Source of the DNA: Gammaproteobacteria bacterium
Lineage (GTDB): Bacteria > Pseudomonadota > Gammaproteobacteria > Pseudomonadales > Azotimanducaceae
DNA: 5,247 bases
Assembly (NCBI GenBank): GCA_027293665.1
Contig: JAPUFN010000303.1
Coordinates: 1 to 5,247, forward strand
Direction of reading: 5' to 3'
This document shows, one piece after another, positions 1 to 5,247 of the stretch. The notes under the pieces are model-generated. The model did not search any database. It was given only the letters and a program-made list of their open reading frames with translations, and was not told the origin of the DNA. Position 1 is the first letter of the stretch, and every line of letters starts with the position of its first letter. The position numbers and the translations under genes were made by a program.

Positions 1-1329
1 GAAGGCTATCGCGACCAGGGCGCCAACAGCGGGCACGCGTCTATCGATACGCCTCGCAACAAGTGCCATCACCACCAGAGCAATGATTGGAATGTTGTAG
101 AAACCGGTAAATTTTCGAATCAACTGCCACAGCCCCTCCGGCGCATACTGCAACAAAGGTGCTATCAGAAAGGAGAAGAGGGCAATGCCGATACCGGCGA
201 TACGGGCAACCCGTATGAGATCCGTGTCACTCGATGCCGGGCGCAGTGGTTGGTACACGTCGATGGCAACCAGAGTGGATGCGCTGTTTAAAAGAGAATT
301 GAAAGAACTGAATACTGCGCCCAGCAATACCGCGAGAAAGAAACCACTGAGGTAGGTAGGCAACACATCCTTCACCAGGCGGGGATAGGCGTCGTCCATG
401 GAGTCAAGCCCGGGCCCATAGAGATGGAATGCAATAATTCCCGGAATCATCATGAAAAACGGCACGGCAATCTTGAAACACCCGGAGATCAACACCCCTT
501 TTTGACCCTCCGCAAGATTGCGTGCCCCGAGCGTCCGTTGAATGACGTATTGATTGGTTCCCCAGTAGAATAAATTGGCGAGAATCATCCCGGTGAACAA
601 GGTTCCAAACGGCGTGGGATCGCTTGCGCTGCCGATGGCGTTGAGTTTCTCGGTGTGCTCGCTCGTTAACGTGTTCAGACCGGCAAGCACACTGCCGTCG
701 CCCAGTTTCATCAGGCCGAGCAGGGGAACCGTCACACCCACGATGAGGAGTCCTATGCCGTTGAGAGTGTCGGAAACAGCCACCGCTTTGAGGCCACCGA
801 AAATCGCATAAGCGGCGCCGATGAGCCCTATGGTCCAGATGGTAATCGTCAACGCTTCGTTTCTGGGTACCCCCAGCAACGTCGTCACATCAAACAGCTG
901 GAGAACTGCAAGCGACCCTGAATAGAGCACGGAGGGAATTGTGACGAAGCTGTAACCCAGTAGAAACAGACCAGCAGTCGTGCGGCGAACGCGAGCATCA
1001 AATCGGGTTTCCAGGAATTCCGGCAGCGTCGTGAACCCGCCAACGAGATAGCGGGGCAGGAGAACGACTGCCATGATGATGATCGCAACAGCTGCTGTGA
1101 CTTCCCATGCCATGCTGGAGAGATTGAATGCATAGGCTGAGCCATTGAGGCCGATGAGCTGTTCTGCGGACAGATTCGTCAACAAAAGCGAACCGGCAAT
1201 GAAAGTTCCGGTCAAACCGTGACCGGCCAGAAAGTAGCCCTCCCGGGTGCCTGTGTGACCGCGTGTACGGCGATAGGAAATCCAGGCGACCAGACCCATG
1301 AACAGACAACAGGACAATACGGTAGTCAT
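1..1329 (-). CDS. Sodium:solute symporter (SSS/SGLT family, YidK-like), C-terminus cut off by window edge
   Basis: Inner-membrane transporter that would couple uptake of a small solute to sodium entry. The minus frame is open for 443 codons from ATG 1329 to the left edge. Seen in the protein: a first helix (about 1-18), the motif GYFLAG (31-36), TNLSAEQLIG (51-60), LPEFLETRF (102-110), GGLKAVAVSDTLNGIG (178-193), TNQYVIQRTL (258-267), and a TM8-like stretch with SS at 341-342 followed by LNSAST. These closely match E. coli YidK and Vibrio vSGLT as I remember them. Q57, E76, N259 and K286 seem to align with sugar-contacting residues of vSGLT, and S341/S342 with its sodium site, so a sugar-like substrate is plausible but unproven. 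YidK has roughly 570 residues, so about 130 are missing. An in-frame TAA at 1341-1339 limits the start to ATG 1329 or GTG 1335. It is transcribed divergently from the peptidase operon. Confidence 0.93.
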   Translation of the reverse strand, partial: MTTVLSCCLFMGLVAWISYRRTRGHTGTREGYFLAGHGLTGTFIAGSLLLTNLSAEQLIGLNGSAYAFNLSSMAWEVTAAVAIIIMAVVLLPRYLVGGFTTLPEFLETRFDARVRRTTAGLFLLGYSFVTIPSVLYSGSLAVLQLFDVTTLLGVPRNEALTITIWTIGLIGAAYAIFGGLKAVAVSDTLNGIGLLIVGVTVPLLGLMKLGDGSVLAGLNTLTSEHTEKLNAIGSASDPTPFGTLFTGMILANLFYWGTNQYVIQRTLGARNLAEGQKGVLISGCFKIAVPFFMMIPGIIAFHLYGPGLDSMDDAYPRLVKDVLPTYLSGFFLAVLLGAVFSSFNSLLNSASTLVAIDVYQPLRPASSDTDLIRVARIAGIGIALFSFLIAPLLQYAPEGLWQLIRKFTGFYNIPIIALVVMALVARRIDRRVPAVGALVAIAF

Positions 1330-1336
1330 GAGCACA

Positions 1337-1345
1337 CCTTACCTC
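1337..1345 (-). promoter_or_regulatory. Shine-Dalgarno region of the symporter
   Basis: On the minus strand the bases GAGGTAAGG precede the gene. AAGG lies 7 bases before ATG 1329, and GAGG lies 6 bases before the alternative GTG 1335. Both starts are therefore well served, and they differ by only two codons. An in-frame stop lies inside this element, so no longer start is possible. Confidence 0.6.
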
Positions 1346-1392
1346 AGGTAGAATCGATGGAATCTGCCAACCACGTAAGGGTAAGTTCTGAA

Positions 1393-2853
1393 ATGTTGCA
1401 GTCCCGGCGAAATGAGTCTGGCGGTATCCGGGCTGCTTACTTGCGAACCGCGCTGTCGTTGGTCTGTCTGACGGTCGTCTTGTTGCTGCGCGCGACGCCG
1501 GCAATGGGGCTCGAGCATGTTTATCGCATCGTGGTTGCTGACGATCTACGCACAGTCACGGTCGAGGCACAGCTTGCAGGCGGCGTCACGAAATTGCAGG
1601 CACGCAATGGTACGACGTCCCGCCTCGAAGGATTGAGAACCTGCGATGACATGCCGCTCAGAGCACGCGGCAATGGCATTATCACGAGTGAATCAAATAG
1701 TTGCGTCAGGTATTCCTACCCACTGCGCAGCTCGCAACGCGAACGCATGGCTTTGCCTGATGACGTGGTCGTCAGCATCCCGAGTGAATGGCTCTGGTTG
1801 CCCTCGCTTGCGGAAGAAGATCGTTTACGCATCGAACTCGAAGTGCCCACCGGCTTAGAGTGTTCGGTACCCTGGTTGGCTGCTGGCCCAGGCGTCTACT
1901 ACCTGGAGGCCTCTCCACTCAGTAGTCGCGGCGCGGTGATCATCGGTCGCTTCAGCCAATACGACCTCGATATTCCAGGCGGGCGGCTGCGGGTGGCGCT
2001 CATTGACAGTCCCGACAACCCACTGGAAGAAATCAATATCATTGCCTGGCTGCGATCGTCCGCCGCCGATGTCGCTGGTGTTTCCGGCCGCTTCCCGAAT
2101 CCGCAACCGCAGATCATCGTCCAATCGGGCGAGTCCCGGCGGGATCGCCCTAGCCGTTCTGCGGTACCCTTTGGATATGTGATTCGCGACGGCGGTGAAA
2201 CCGTACGGTTCTACGTCGATGCCGGTCGTCCACTGGATGATTACCTCGGTGACTGGACCGCCACTCACGAATTCAGCCACCTGTTACTGCCCTATATCGC
2301 TTCTGAACAGAAGTGGATATCCGAAGGCTTCGCAAGTTACTACCAGAATGTATTGCTTGCCAGGCGTGGTGTGTACACCGAAGAAAATGCATGGTGGCGG
2401 CTGGTTCGCTCTTTTCGTCGTGCGGCCGAGATCAGTCGACCGCCGGCACTCAATGACATCAGTGAGCGCTCATTCGGCGAAGTGAGAATGTTGATTTATT
2501 GGAGTGGTGCCGCCATTGCGCTGATGGCAGATACCCGGCTGCGAGAATTGAGCGGCGGTACCGAATCCCTGGACACCGTGCTCGCTCGTCTGCAGGAATG
2601 TTGCCTGCCATCCAAGCGCACGTGGCAGGGTGCGGAATTTTTCAACAAGCTCGATGAGCTGAGCCCGTACCCGATCTTTGTCGAGCTCTATGAAAAATAC
2701 GCACATCGTCGAGGTATGCCGGATATGGTGGAGATCTACGACGATCTCGGCATAAAGCCCGCTGCGGATGGCGTGATTCTCGCCTCGCAGGCGAAGCTTG
2801 CTGAGGTGCGACGGGCCATCATGTCTCCATCCGCAACACAATCCGCTTTATAA
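1393..2853 (+). CDS. Exported zinc metallopeptidase, M1-like gluzincin
   Basis: Probable secreted or periplasmic metallopeptidase of 486 residues; the substrate is unknown. With the start at ATG 1393 there is a basic N-terminus (R5, R6, R13, R18), a hydrophobic core (about 20-32) and a possible signal peptidase site near PAMG/LEH (39/40). A beta-rich N-terminal half is followed by the zinc site H292-E293-F-S-H296 (HExxH). E311 in WISEGFASYY corresponds to the M1 motif W-x-x-EGFA-x-Y. Y369 in YWSGAA matches the catalytic Tyr region of M1 enzymes (Y-x-x-G-A). The spacing HExxH-x14-E is shorter than the usual x18 of M1, and no GAMEN motif is evident; the SEGFASYY segment also recalls M61. The frame stays open upstream to GTG 1219, but that part lies antisense to the symporter. 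ATG 1357 (AGG 8 bases upstream, 498 residues) is a real alternative start. First gene of a likely three-gene operon, 28 bases before the hydrolase. Confidence 0.85.
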   Translation: MLQSRRNESGGIRAAYLRTALSLVCLTVVLLLRATPAMGLEHVYRIVVADDLRTVTVEAQLAGGVTKLQARNGTTSRLEGLRTCDDMPLRARGNGIITSESNSCVRYSYPLRSSQRERMALPDDVVVSIPSEWLWLPSLAEEDRLRIELEVPTGLECSVPWLAAGPGVYYLEASPLSSRGAVIIGRFSQYDLDIPGGRLRVALIDSPDNPLEEINIIAWLRSSAADVAGVSGRFPNPQPQIIVQSGESRRDRPSRSAVPFGYVIRDGGETVRFYVDAGRPLDDYLGDWTATHEFSHLLLPYIASEQKWISEGFASYYQNVLLARRGVYTEENAWWRLVRSFRRAAEISRPPALNDISERSFGEVRMLIYWSGAAIALMADTRLRELSGGTESLDTVLARLQECCLPSKRTWQGAEFFNKLDELSPYPIFVELYEKYAHRRGMPDMVEIYDDLGIKPAADGVILASQAKLAEVRRAIMSPSATQSAL

Positions 2854-2854
2854 T
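2849..2854 (+). promoter_or_regulatory. Possible -10 box of an internal promoter before the hydrolase
   Basis: TATAAT, an exact match to the sigma-70 -10 consensus, spans the last Leu codon and stop codon of the peptidase gene. Initiation about 7 bases downstream would give a roughly 20-base leader that still holds the hydrolase ribosome binding site. The -35 position at 17 bp spacing (2826-2831, TCCATC) is poor and there is no extended -10 TGN, so this may be chance. Confidence 0.3.
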
Positions 2855-2865
2855 TGAGTTCAATT
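2852..2865 (+). repeat. 14-bp inverted repeat AATTGA-GT-TCAATT
   Basis: Perfect 6-bp half-sites separated by two bases, overlapping the peptidase stop codon and the TATAAT at 2849-2854. As RNA it would be a weak, AU-rich hairpin with no U tract, so a terminator is unlikely. As DNA it has the size and position of a small repressor site. A direct repeat AATTCAG (2862-2868 and 2871-2877) continues from its right arm. The sequence pattern is certain; any function is inference. Confidence 0.4.
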
Positions 2866-2866
2866 C

Positions 2867-2872
2867 AGGGAA
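2867..2872 (+). promoter_or_regulatory. Ribosome binding site of the alpha/beta hydrolase
   Basis: AGGGAA lies 9 bases before ATG 2882 and supports that start. It lies within the repeat-rich 28-base gap after the peptidase. Confidence 0.6.
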
Positions 2873-2881
2873 TTCAGCTTT

Positions 2882-3604
2882 ATGGCGATATACGAAAACG
2901 GCGATGTTGAACTCTACTACGAGGAGCATGGAGAAGGTTTTCCGGTTTTACTGATTGCTCCCGGCGGCATGTTGTCGGCAGTGTCCTACTGGACAGGCAC
3001 ACCATGGAACCCTATCGAGCAGCTGGCCGGCGATTACCGTGTCATTGCGATGGATCAGCGTAATGCGGGTCAGTCCCGCGCTCCAATCACCGCAGCCGAT
3101 GGCTGGCACGTGTACGCGCAGGATCAACTGGCTCTCATGGATCATCTCGAGGTGGATCGGTTTCACGTGGCGGGCATGTGCATCGGTGGTCCATATGTCA
3201 TGGGCTTGATTCAGGCAGCACCGCAACGGGTTGCGTCGGGGGTTATTTTTCAGAGTATTGGCCTGCATGAGAATCGCGACGCTTTCTACGACATGTTCAA
3301 TGCTTGGGCGACAGGACTCAAAGCCGATCGCAGCGAGGTCAGCCCGGAGGATTGGGCTTCGTTCAGATCCGCCATGTATGACGGCGATTTTCTGTTCAAC
3401 GTATCTCGTGAATTCGTGGCTGCGTGTGACACGCCACTGCTGATATTGCAGGGCAATGATCTCTATCATCCCAAGAAAATTTCTCAGGAGCTTGCAGAAC
3501 TGGCGCCGAATTCGACATTTATCGAACTCTGGAAAGAAGGCGAGCACATCGAATCAGCGAAGGTTGCCGTGGCGGCTTTCCTGGCACAGAACACTCCCGG
3601 TTGA
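2882..3604 (+). CDS. Alpha/beta hydrolase with a cysteine nucleophile (GMCIGG)
   Basis: Cytosolic alpha/beta-fold hydrolase of 240 residues without a signal peptide; the reaction is probably hydrolysis of an ester, lactone or thioester. Fold signatures in order: the oxyanion-hole loop APGG (26-29), DQRNAGQSR (58-66; the usual D-x-R-G-x-G-x-S with Asn in place of Gly), the nucleophile elbow G98-M-C100-I-G102-G103, a likely acid D193 in QGNDLYHP, and the catalytic H222 in EGEHIE. The elbow residue is Cys (TGC at 3179-3181) where most relatives have Ser. Dienelactone hydrolases also use Cys here, so a lactone substrate is a fair guess, but overall this is not a classical dienelactone hydrolase. 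The segment between strands 6 and 7 (about 130-180) is a short lid, and the protein is somewhat shorter than the usual 260-290 residues. It sits between the peptidase and the dehydrogenase in the same operon. Confidence 0.92.
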   Translation: MAIYENGDVELYYEEHGEGFPVLLIAPGGMLSAVSYWTGTPWNPIEQLAGDYRVIAMDQRNAGQSRAPITAADGWHVYAQDQLALMDHLEVDRFHVAGMCIGGPYVMGLIQAAPQRVASGVIFQSIGLHENRDAFYDMFNAWATGLKADRSEVSPEDWASFRSAMYDGDFLFNVSREFVAACDTPLLILQGNDLYHPKKISQELAELAPNSTFIELWKEGEHIESAKVAVAAFLAQNTPG

Positions 3605-3606
3605 GG
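3603..3606 (+). promoter_or_regulatory. Ribosome binding site of the dehydrogenase, overlapping the hydrolase stop
   Basis: GAGG overlaps the TGA stop of the hydrolase (3602-3604) and lies 10 bases before ATG 3617. With a 12-base gap the two genes are very likely co-transcribed and possibly translationally coupled. Confidence 0.5.
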
Positions 3607-3616
3607 CACGCCGCGT

Positions 3617-4492
3617 ATGGCGAATAAGAACTCGGTCGCGTTCGTTGGCCTCGGTGTCATGGGGTACCCGATGGCGGGTCATCTCAGTAGCGCCGGCTTC
3701 GACGTCTGCGTTTACAACCGCACGCAGGCTAAAGCGGAACGCTGGCTTGCCGAATACAAGGGTCGATCGGCTGCGACGCCAGCTGAGGCAGCCGGCGATG
3801 CTGACATCGTATTGCTCTGTGTTGGCAACGATGATGATGTCCGTTCGGTCGTCTACGGTGACACGGGCGTATTGGCTGGCATTGGCAAAGGTGCAATCCT
3901 CGTGGATCACACCACTGTTTCGGCCGATCTTGCCCGGACGCTTGCAGAGAGTTGTGCCGAACGCGAGCTCGATTTTCTGGATGCGCCCGTGTCAGGCGGC
4001 CAGGCAGGAGCTGAAAACGGCCAGCTGACGATCATGGTTGGTGGCGAGGCGACAGTGTTCGACCGTGCTGAATCCGTGATGGACCACTACGCCAAGTCGA
4101 TCCGTTTGATGGGTGGTGCCGGGTGCGGCCAGCTTACCAAGATGGTGAATCAGATATGCATTGCGGGCGTGCTCCAGGGGTTGGCGGAAGGATTGCACTT
4201 CGCGGAACGCGCTGGGCTCGATCTGGCAGAAGTTGTTGCCGTGATCTCCAAGGGCGCAGCCCAATCGTGGCAGATGGAAAACCGATCAGGAACGATGGCA
4301 GAGGGCCAATTTGAATTCGGCTTCGCCGTGAACTGGATGCGCAAAGATCTGGATATCACGCTACGCGCCGGACGCAAGCTGGATGCACGTCTGCCGCTTA
4401 CGGCTCTGGTCGATCAGTTTTACGCCGACGTACAAAGCTACGGCGGTGGCCGCTGGGATACCTCGAGCCTGATTGAGCGACTTCGCAGATAG
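3617..4492 (+). CDS. NAD(P)-dependent beta-hydroxyacid dehydrogenase (3-hydroxyisobutyrate dehydrogenase family)
   Basis: Cytosolic oxidoreductase of 291 residues, the normal full length for this family, that interconverts a 3-hydroxyacid and its semialdehyde or keto form. The N-terminal Rossmann domain has VGLGVMGYPM (10-19, the G-x-G-x-x-G dinucleotide loop). YNRT (33-36) follows the second strand; an Arg there usually favours NADP over NAD. The substrate-binding signature DAPVSGGQAGAENG is at 122-135. The catalytic lysine is K175 in GQLTKMVNQ, with N178 close by. K243-D244 in the C-terminal helical domain matches the conserved KD pair. The exact substrate (3-hydroxyisobutyrate, tartronate semialdehyde, succinic semialdehyde, gamma-hydroxybutyrate or another) cannot be read from the sequence. 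Last gene of the plus-strand operon. No terminator is visible before the convergent VOC gene, whose stop is 9 bases away. Confidence 0.95.
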   Translation: MANKNSVAFVGLGVMGYPMAGHLSSAGFDVCVYNRTQAKAERWLAEYKGRSAATPAEAAGDADIVLLCVGNDDDVRSVVYGDTGVLAGIGKGAILVDHTTVSADLARTLAESCAERELDFLDAPVSGGQAGAENGQLTIMVGGEATVFDRAESVMDHYAKSIRLMGGAGCGQLTKMVNQICIAGVLQGLAEGLHFAERAGLDLAEVVAVISKGAAQSWQMENRSGTMAEGQFEFGFAVNWMRKDLDITLRAGRKLDARLPLTALVDQFYADVQSYGGGRWDTSSLIERLRR

Positions 4493-4501
4493 GAGCAGCC
4501 G

Positions 4502-4954
4502 CTACTCAGATGGAAATGATACTTTCCAGCCTTCCGGAGGAGGGCCAGTCTTGCCTGGTATCGGTTGAGCAAAAGTCCAGATGTGCCCTTCAAGATCCGC
4601 GACGAAGTAAGTCAAATCGCCAAAAAAAAACTGTTCCGGTTCTCGAATGATATGAGCGCCCGCAGCTCGCGCATTCTCGCAATGCTCGGCAACATCAATT
4701 GACGAGCGGACTCTGACTGTCTGCGTGTTTACTCCATCGACAAACACCGGGCTACGATTTAGCTCTGATTGCTCGGGCAACACTGCCACTGTGTTATCCC
4801 CCCAGCCAGTCTCGGCGAAGACGAAATTATCTTGAGCGTCATGGACGAATATGCGCGTGCTAAGACCAAAAACATCACTTAGCCACTCGAGCGCGGCAAG
4901 CGGTTCCTTGTAATACAACTCGGCCACGATCCGGACTTCTTCAGTGTCGCTCAT
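4502..4954 (-). CDS. VOC-family protein (glyoxalase/bleomycin-resistance fold, PhnB-like)
   Basis: Small cytosolic protein of 150 residues from the vicinal oxygen chelate superfamily. Two beta-alpha-beta-beta-beta units can be seen: residues 8-60 (a strand, then ALEWLSDVFGLSTRI typical of the first helix and turn) and 75-130 (a strand, the helix DVAEHCENARAAGA, then IIREPEQ, FGDLTYFVADLEGHIWTFAQ). The ending G-D-x-x-Y-x-x-x-D-x-E-G-H-x-W-x-F is characteristic of PhnB-like members, and E122 in LEGH is the likely metal-ligand position. No clear first metal-ligand His is seen in strand 1 (ELYY instead), so it may be non-catalytic or a binding protein; the function cannot be assigned further. A T9 run in the coding strand (4622-4630) encodes FFF at 109-111. 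GC is near 50%, lower than in the operon to its left. The start ATG 4954 has a weak AGG 8 bases upstream. Confidence 0.9.
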   Translation of the reverse strand: MSDTEEVRIVAELYYKEPLAALEWLSDVFGLSTRIFVHDAQDNFVFAETGWGDNTVAVLPEQSELNRSPVFVDGVNTQTVRVRSSIDVAEHCENARAAGAHIIREPEQFFFGDLTYFVADLEGHIWTFAQPIPGKTGPPPEGWKVSFPSE

Positions 4955-4990
4955 CGCAGATACCTGTAATTAATAGCCCCAGCGTCTCAG

Positions 4991-5019
4991 TTAATCCCTT
5001 CGTCTACGGCAGCTGTCAA
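4991..5019 (-). promoter_or_regulatory. Candidate sigma-70 promoter of the VOC gene
   Basis: On the minus strand TTGACA (5019-5014) is a perfect -35 hexamer, with a weak -10, GATTAA (4996-4991), after 17 bp. Only three of six -10 bases match TATAAT. It sits in the 78-base gap upstream of the VOC start, which fits its expected place, but the -10 makes the call tentative. Confidence 0.35.
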
Positions 5020-5027
5020 GCCATGCC
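5008..5027 (-). repeat. Imperfect dyad around the -35 hexamer
   Basis: On the minus strand GGCA and GCT pair with AGC and TGCC around a TGAC loop, with a two-base bulge, giving a 7-bp interrupted stem. It lies just after the stop of the right-edge reading frame but has no following T run, so it is a poor intrinsic terminator. It could be an operator over the -35 or chance. Confidence 0.25.
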
Positions 5028-5032
5028 TTGTG

Positions 5033-5247
5033 CTATTGAACGATCCACCTGGCGATATTGCTGATGGCTTTTTGAAACGCGTTCATTGGGACTACTATGA
5101 GCTCATCCAATGCTATTTCTTGCGCGTCATCTGACTGCTCAAGGGCTAAATTCAGAGACGCCAAATTCACTGGCGTCAAAGTAAGTGGAGCTTCATTTGG
5201 TTGGTAAACAGTACCTATTGAATAGTATTCACCCGCTTCGACAGTCA
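5033..5247 (-). CDS. C-terminal end of an unrecognised protein, start beyond the window
   Basis: A minus-strand frame is open from the right edge for 70 codons to a TAG at 5035-5033. I do not recognise the product. The visible tail is fairly acidic in its middle (EQSDDAQEIALDE, about 36-48 of the visible part) and ends in an amphipathic stretch, NAFQKAISNIARWIVQ. There is no cysteine, no histidine and no obvious membrane segment. It has the same direction as the VOC gene and stops 78 bases before it. GC is about 42-48%, below the rest of the window. The uninterrupted frame and protein-like composition favour a real gene, but 70 codons of a fragment are weak evidence. Confidence 0.5.
   Translation of the reverse strand, partial: TVEAGEYYSIGTVYQPNEAPLTLTPVNLASLNLALEQSDDAQEIALDELIVVPMNAFQKAISNIARWIVQ

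Noticed and set aside
1450..1467. Lipoprotein signal at LSLVC in the peptidase N-terminus
   Set aside because: The residue before Cys is Val rather than Gly, Ala or Ser, and the Cys lies in the middle of the hydrophobic core, so a lipobox is unlikely.
998..1504. 168-codon minus-strand frame across the symporter start
   Set aside because: It is the symporter DNA read in another frame. Its translation is rich in Arg, His and Ser with no family signature, while the symporter frame carries clear SSS motifs.
2948..3547. 199-codon minus-strand frame opposite the hydrolase
   Set aside because: Antisense shadow of a gene with a complete set of alpha/beta hydrolase motifs; the translation has no recognisable domain.
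3456..4028. 190-codon plus-strand frame spanning the hydrolase-dehydrogenase junction
   Set aside because: It is an out-of-frame reading of two well-supported genes, with a biased Arg/Ser/Trp-rich composition.
4493..4508. GAGCAGC/GCTACTC dyad between the convergent stops as a terminator
   Set aside because: The arms leave a one-base loop and contain a mismatch, and there is no T run on either side.
5097..5207. 36-codon plus-strand frame whose translation has a pentapeptide-repeat-like rhythm (RAKF, DAKF, GASF)
   Set aside because: Too short, no ribosome binding site, and antisense to a longer open minus frame; four loose repeats are not enough to call a pentapeptide protein.

Overview
The window is about 5.2 kb of dense, mostly GC-rich bacterial DNA with very short intergenic gaps and Gram-negative-style genes. 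The proteins point to a proteobacterium, perhaps a gammaproteobacterium. This rests on the E. coli YidK-like look of the symporter and on the other enzyme families; it is an inference, and no taxonomic marker is present. I see no rRNA, tRNA, CRISPR array, insertion sequence, phage module or toxin-antitoxin pair.

Layout: (1) 1-1329, minus strand: a sodium:solute symporter of the SGLT/YidK type, open at the left edge and so missing its C-terminus. (2) Divergent from it, a plus-strand run of three closely spaced genes that looks like one operon: an exported M1-like zinc metallopeptidase (about 1393-2853), a small alpha/beta hydrolase with a cysteine at the nucleophile elbow (2882-3604), and an NAD(P)-dependent beta-hydroxyacid dehydrogenase of the 3-hydroxyisobutyrate dehydrogenase family (3617-4492). 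Gaps inside the run are 28 and 12 bases. (3) Converging on the operon, with only 9 bases between stop codons, a minus-strand VOC (glyoxalase-fold, PhnB-like) protein (4502-4954). (4) At the right edge, the 3' end of another minus-strand reading frame (5033-5247), not recognised.

How they may work together: the symporter could import a small solute, possibly a sugar, since SGLT-type binding residues seem to be kept. The hydrolase and dehydrogenase could form a short catabolic route, for example opening a lactone or ester to a hydroxyacid and then oxidising it. The secreted peptidase fits this less obviously. The link is inference from gene order alone.

Base composition drops from about 60% GC in the operon (36/60 at 3601-3660) to 50% (30/60 at 4561-4620) and 42% (25/60 at 5161-5220), so the right end may have a different origin. 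Nothing here is clearly a new biological system. The points most worth a second look are the Cys-type hydrolase paired with a hydroxyacid dehydrogenase, the short zinc-ligand spacing in the peptidase, and a consensus -10 box overlapped by an inverted repeat just before the hydrolase.
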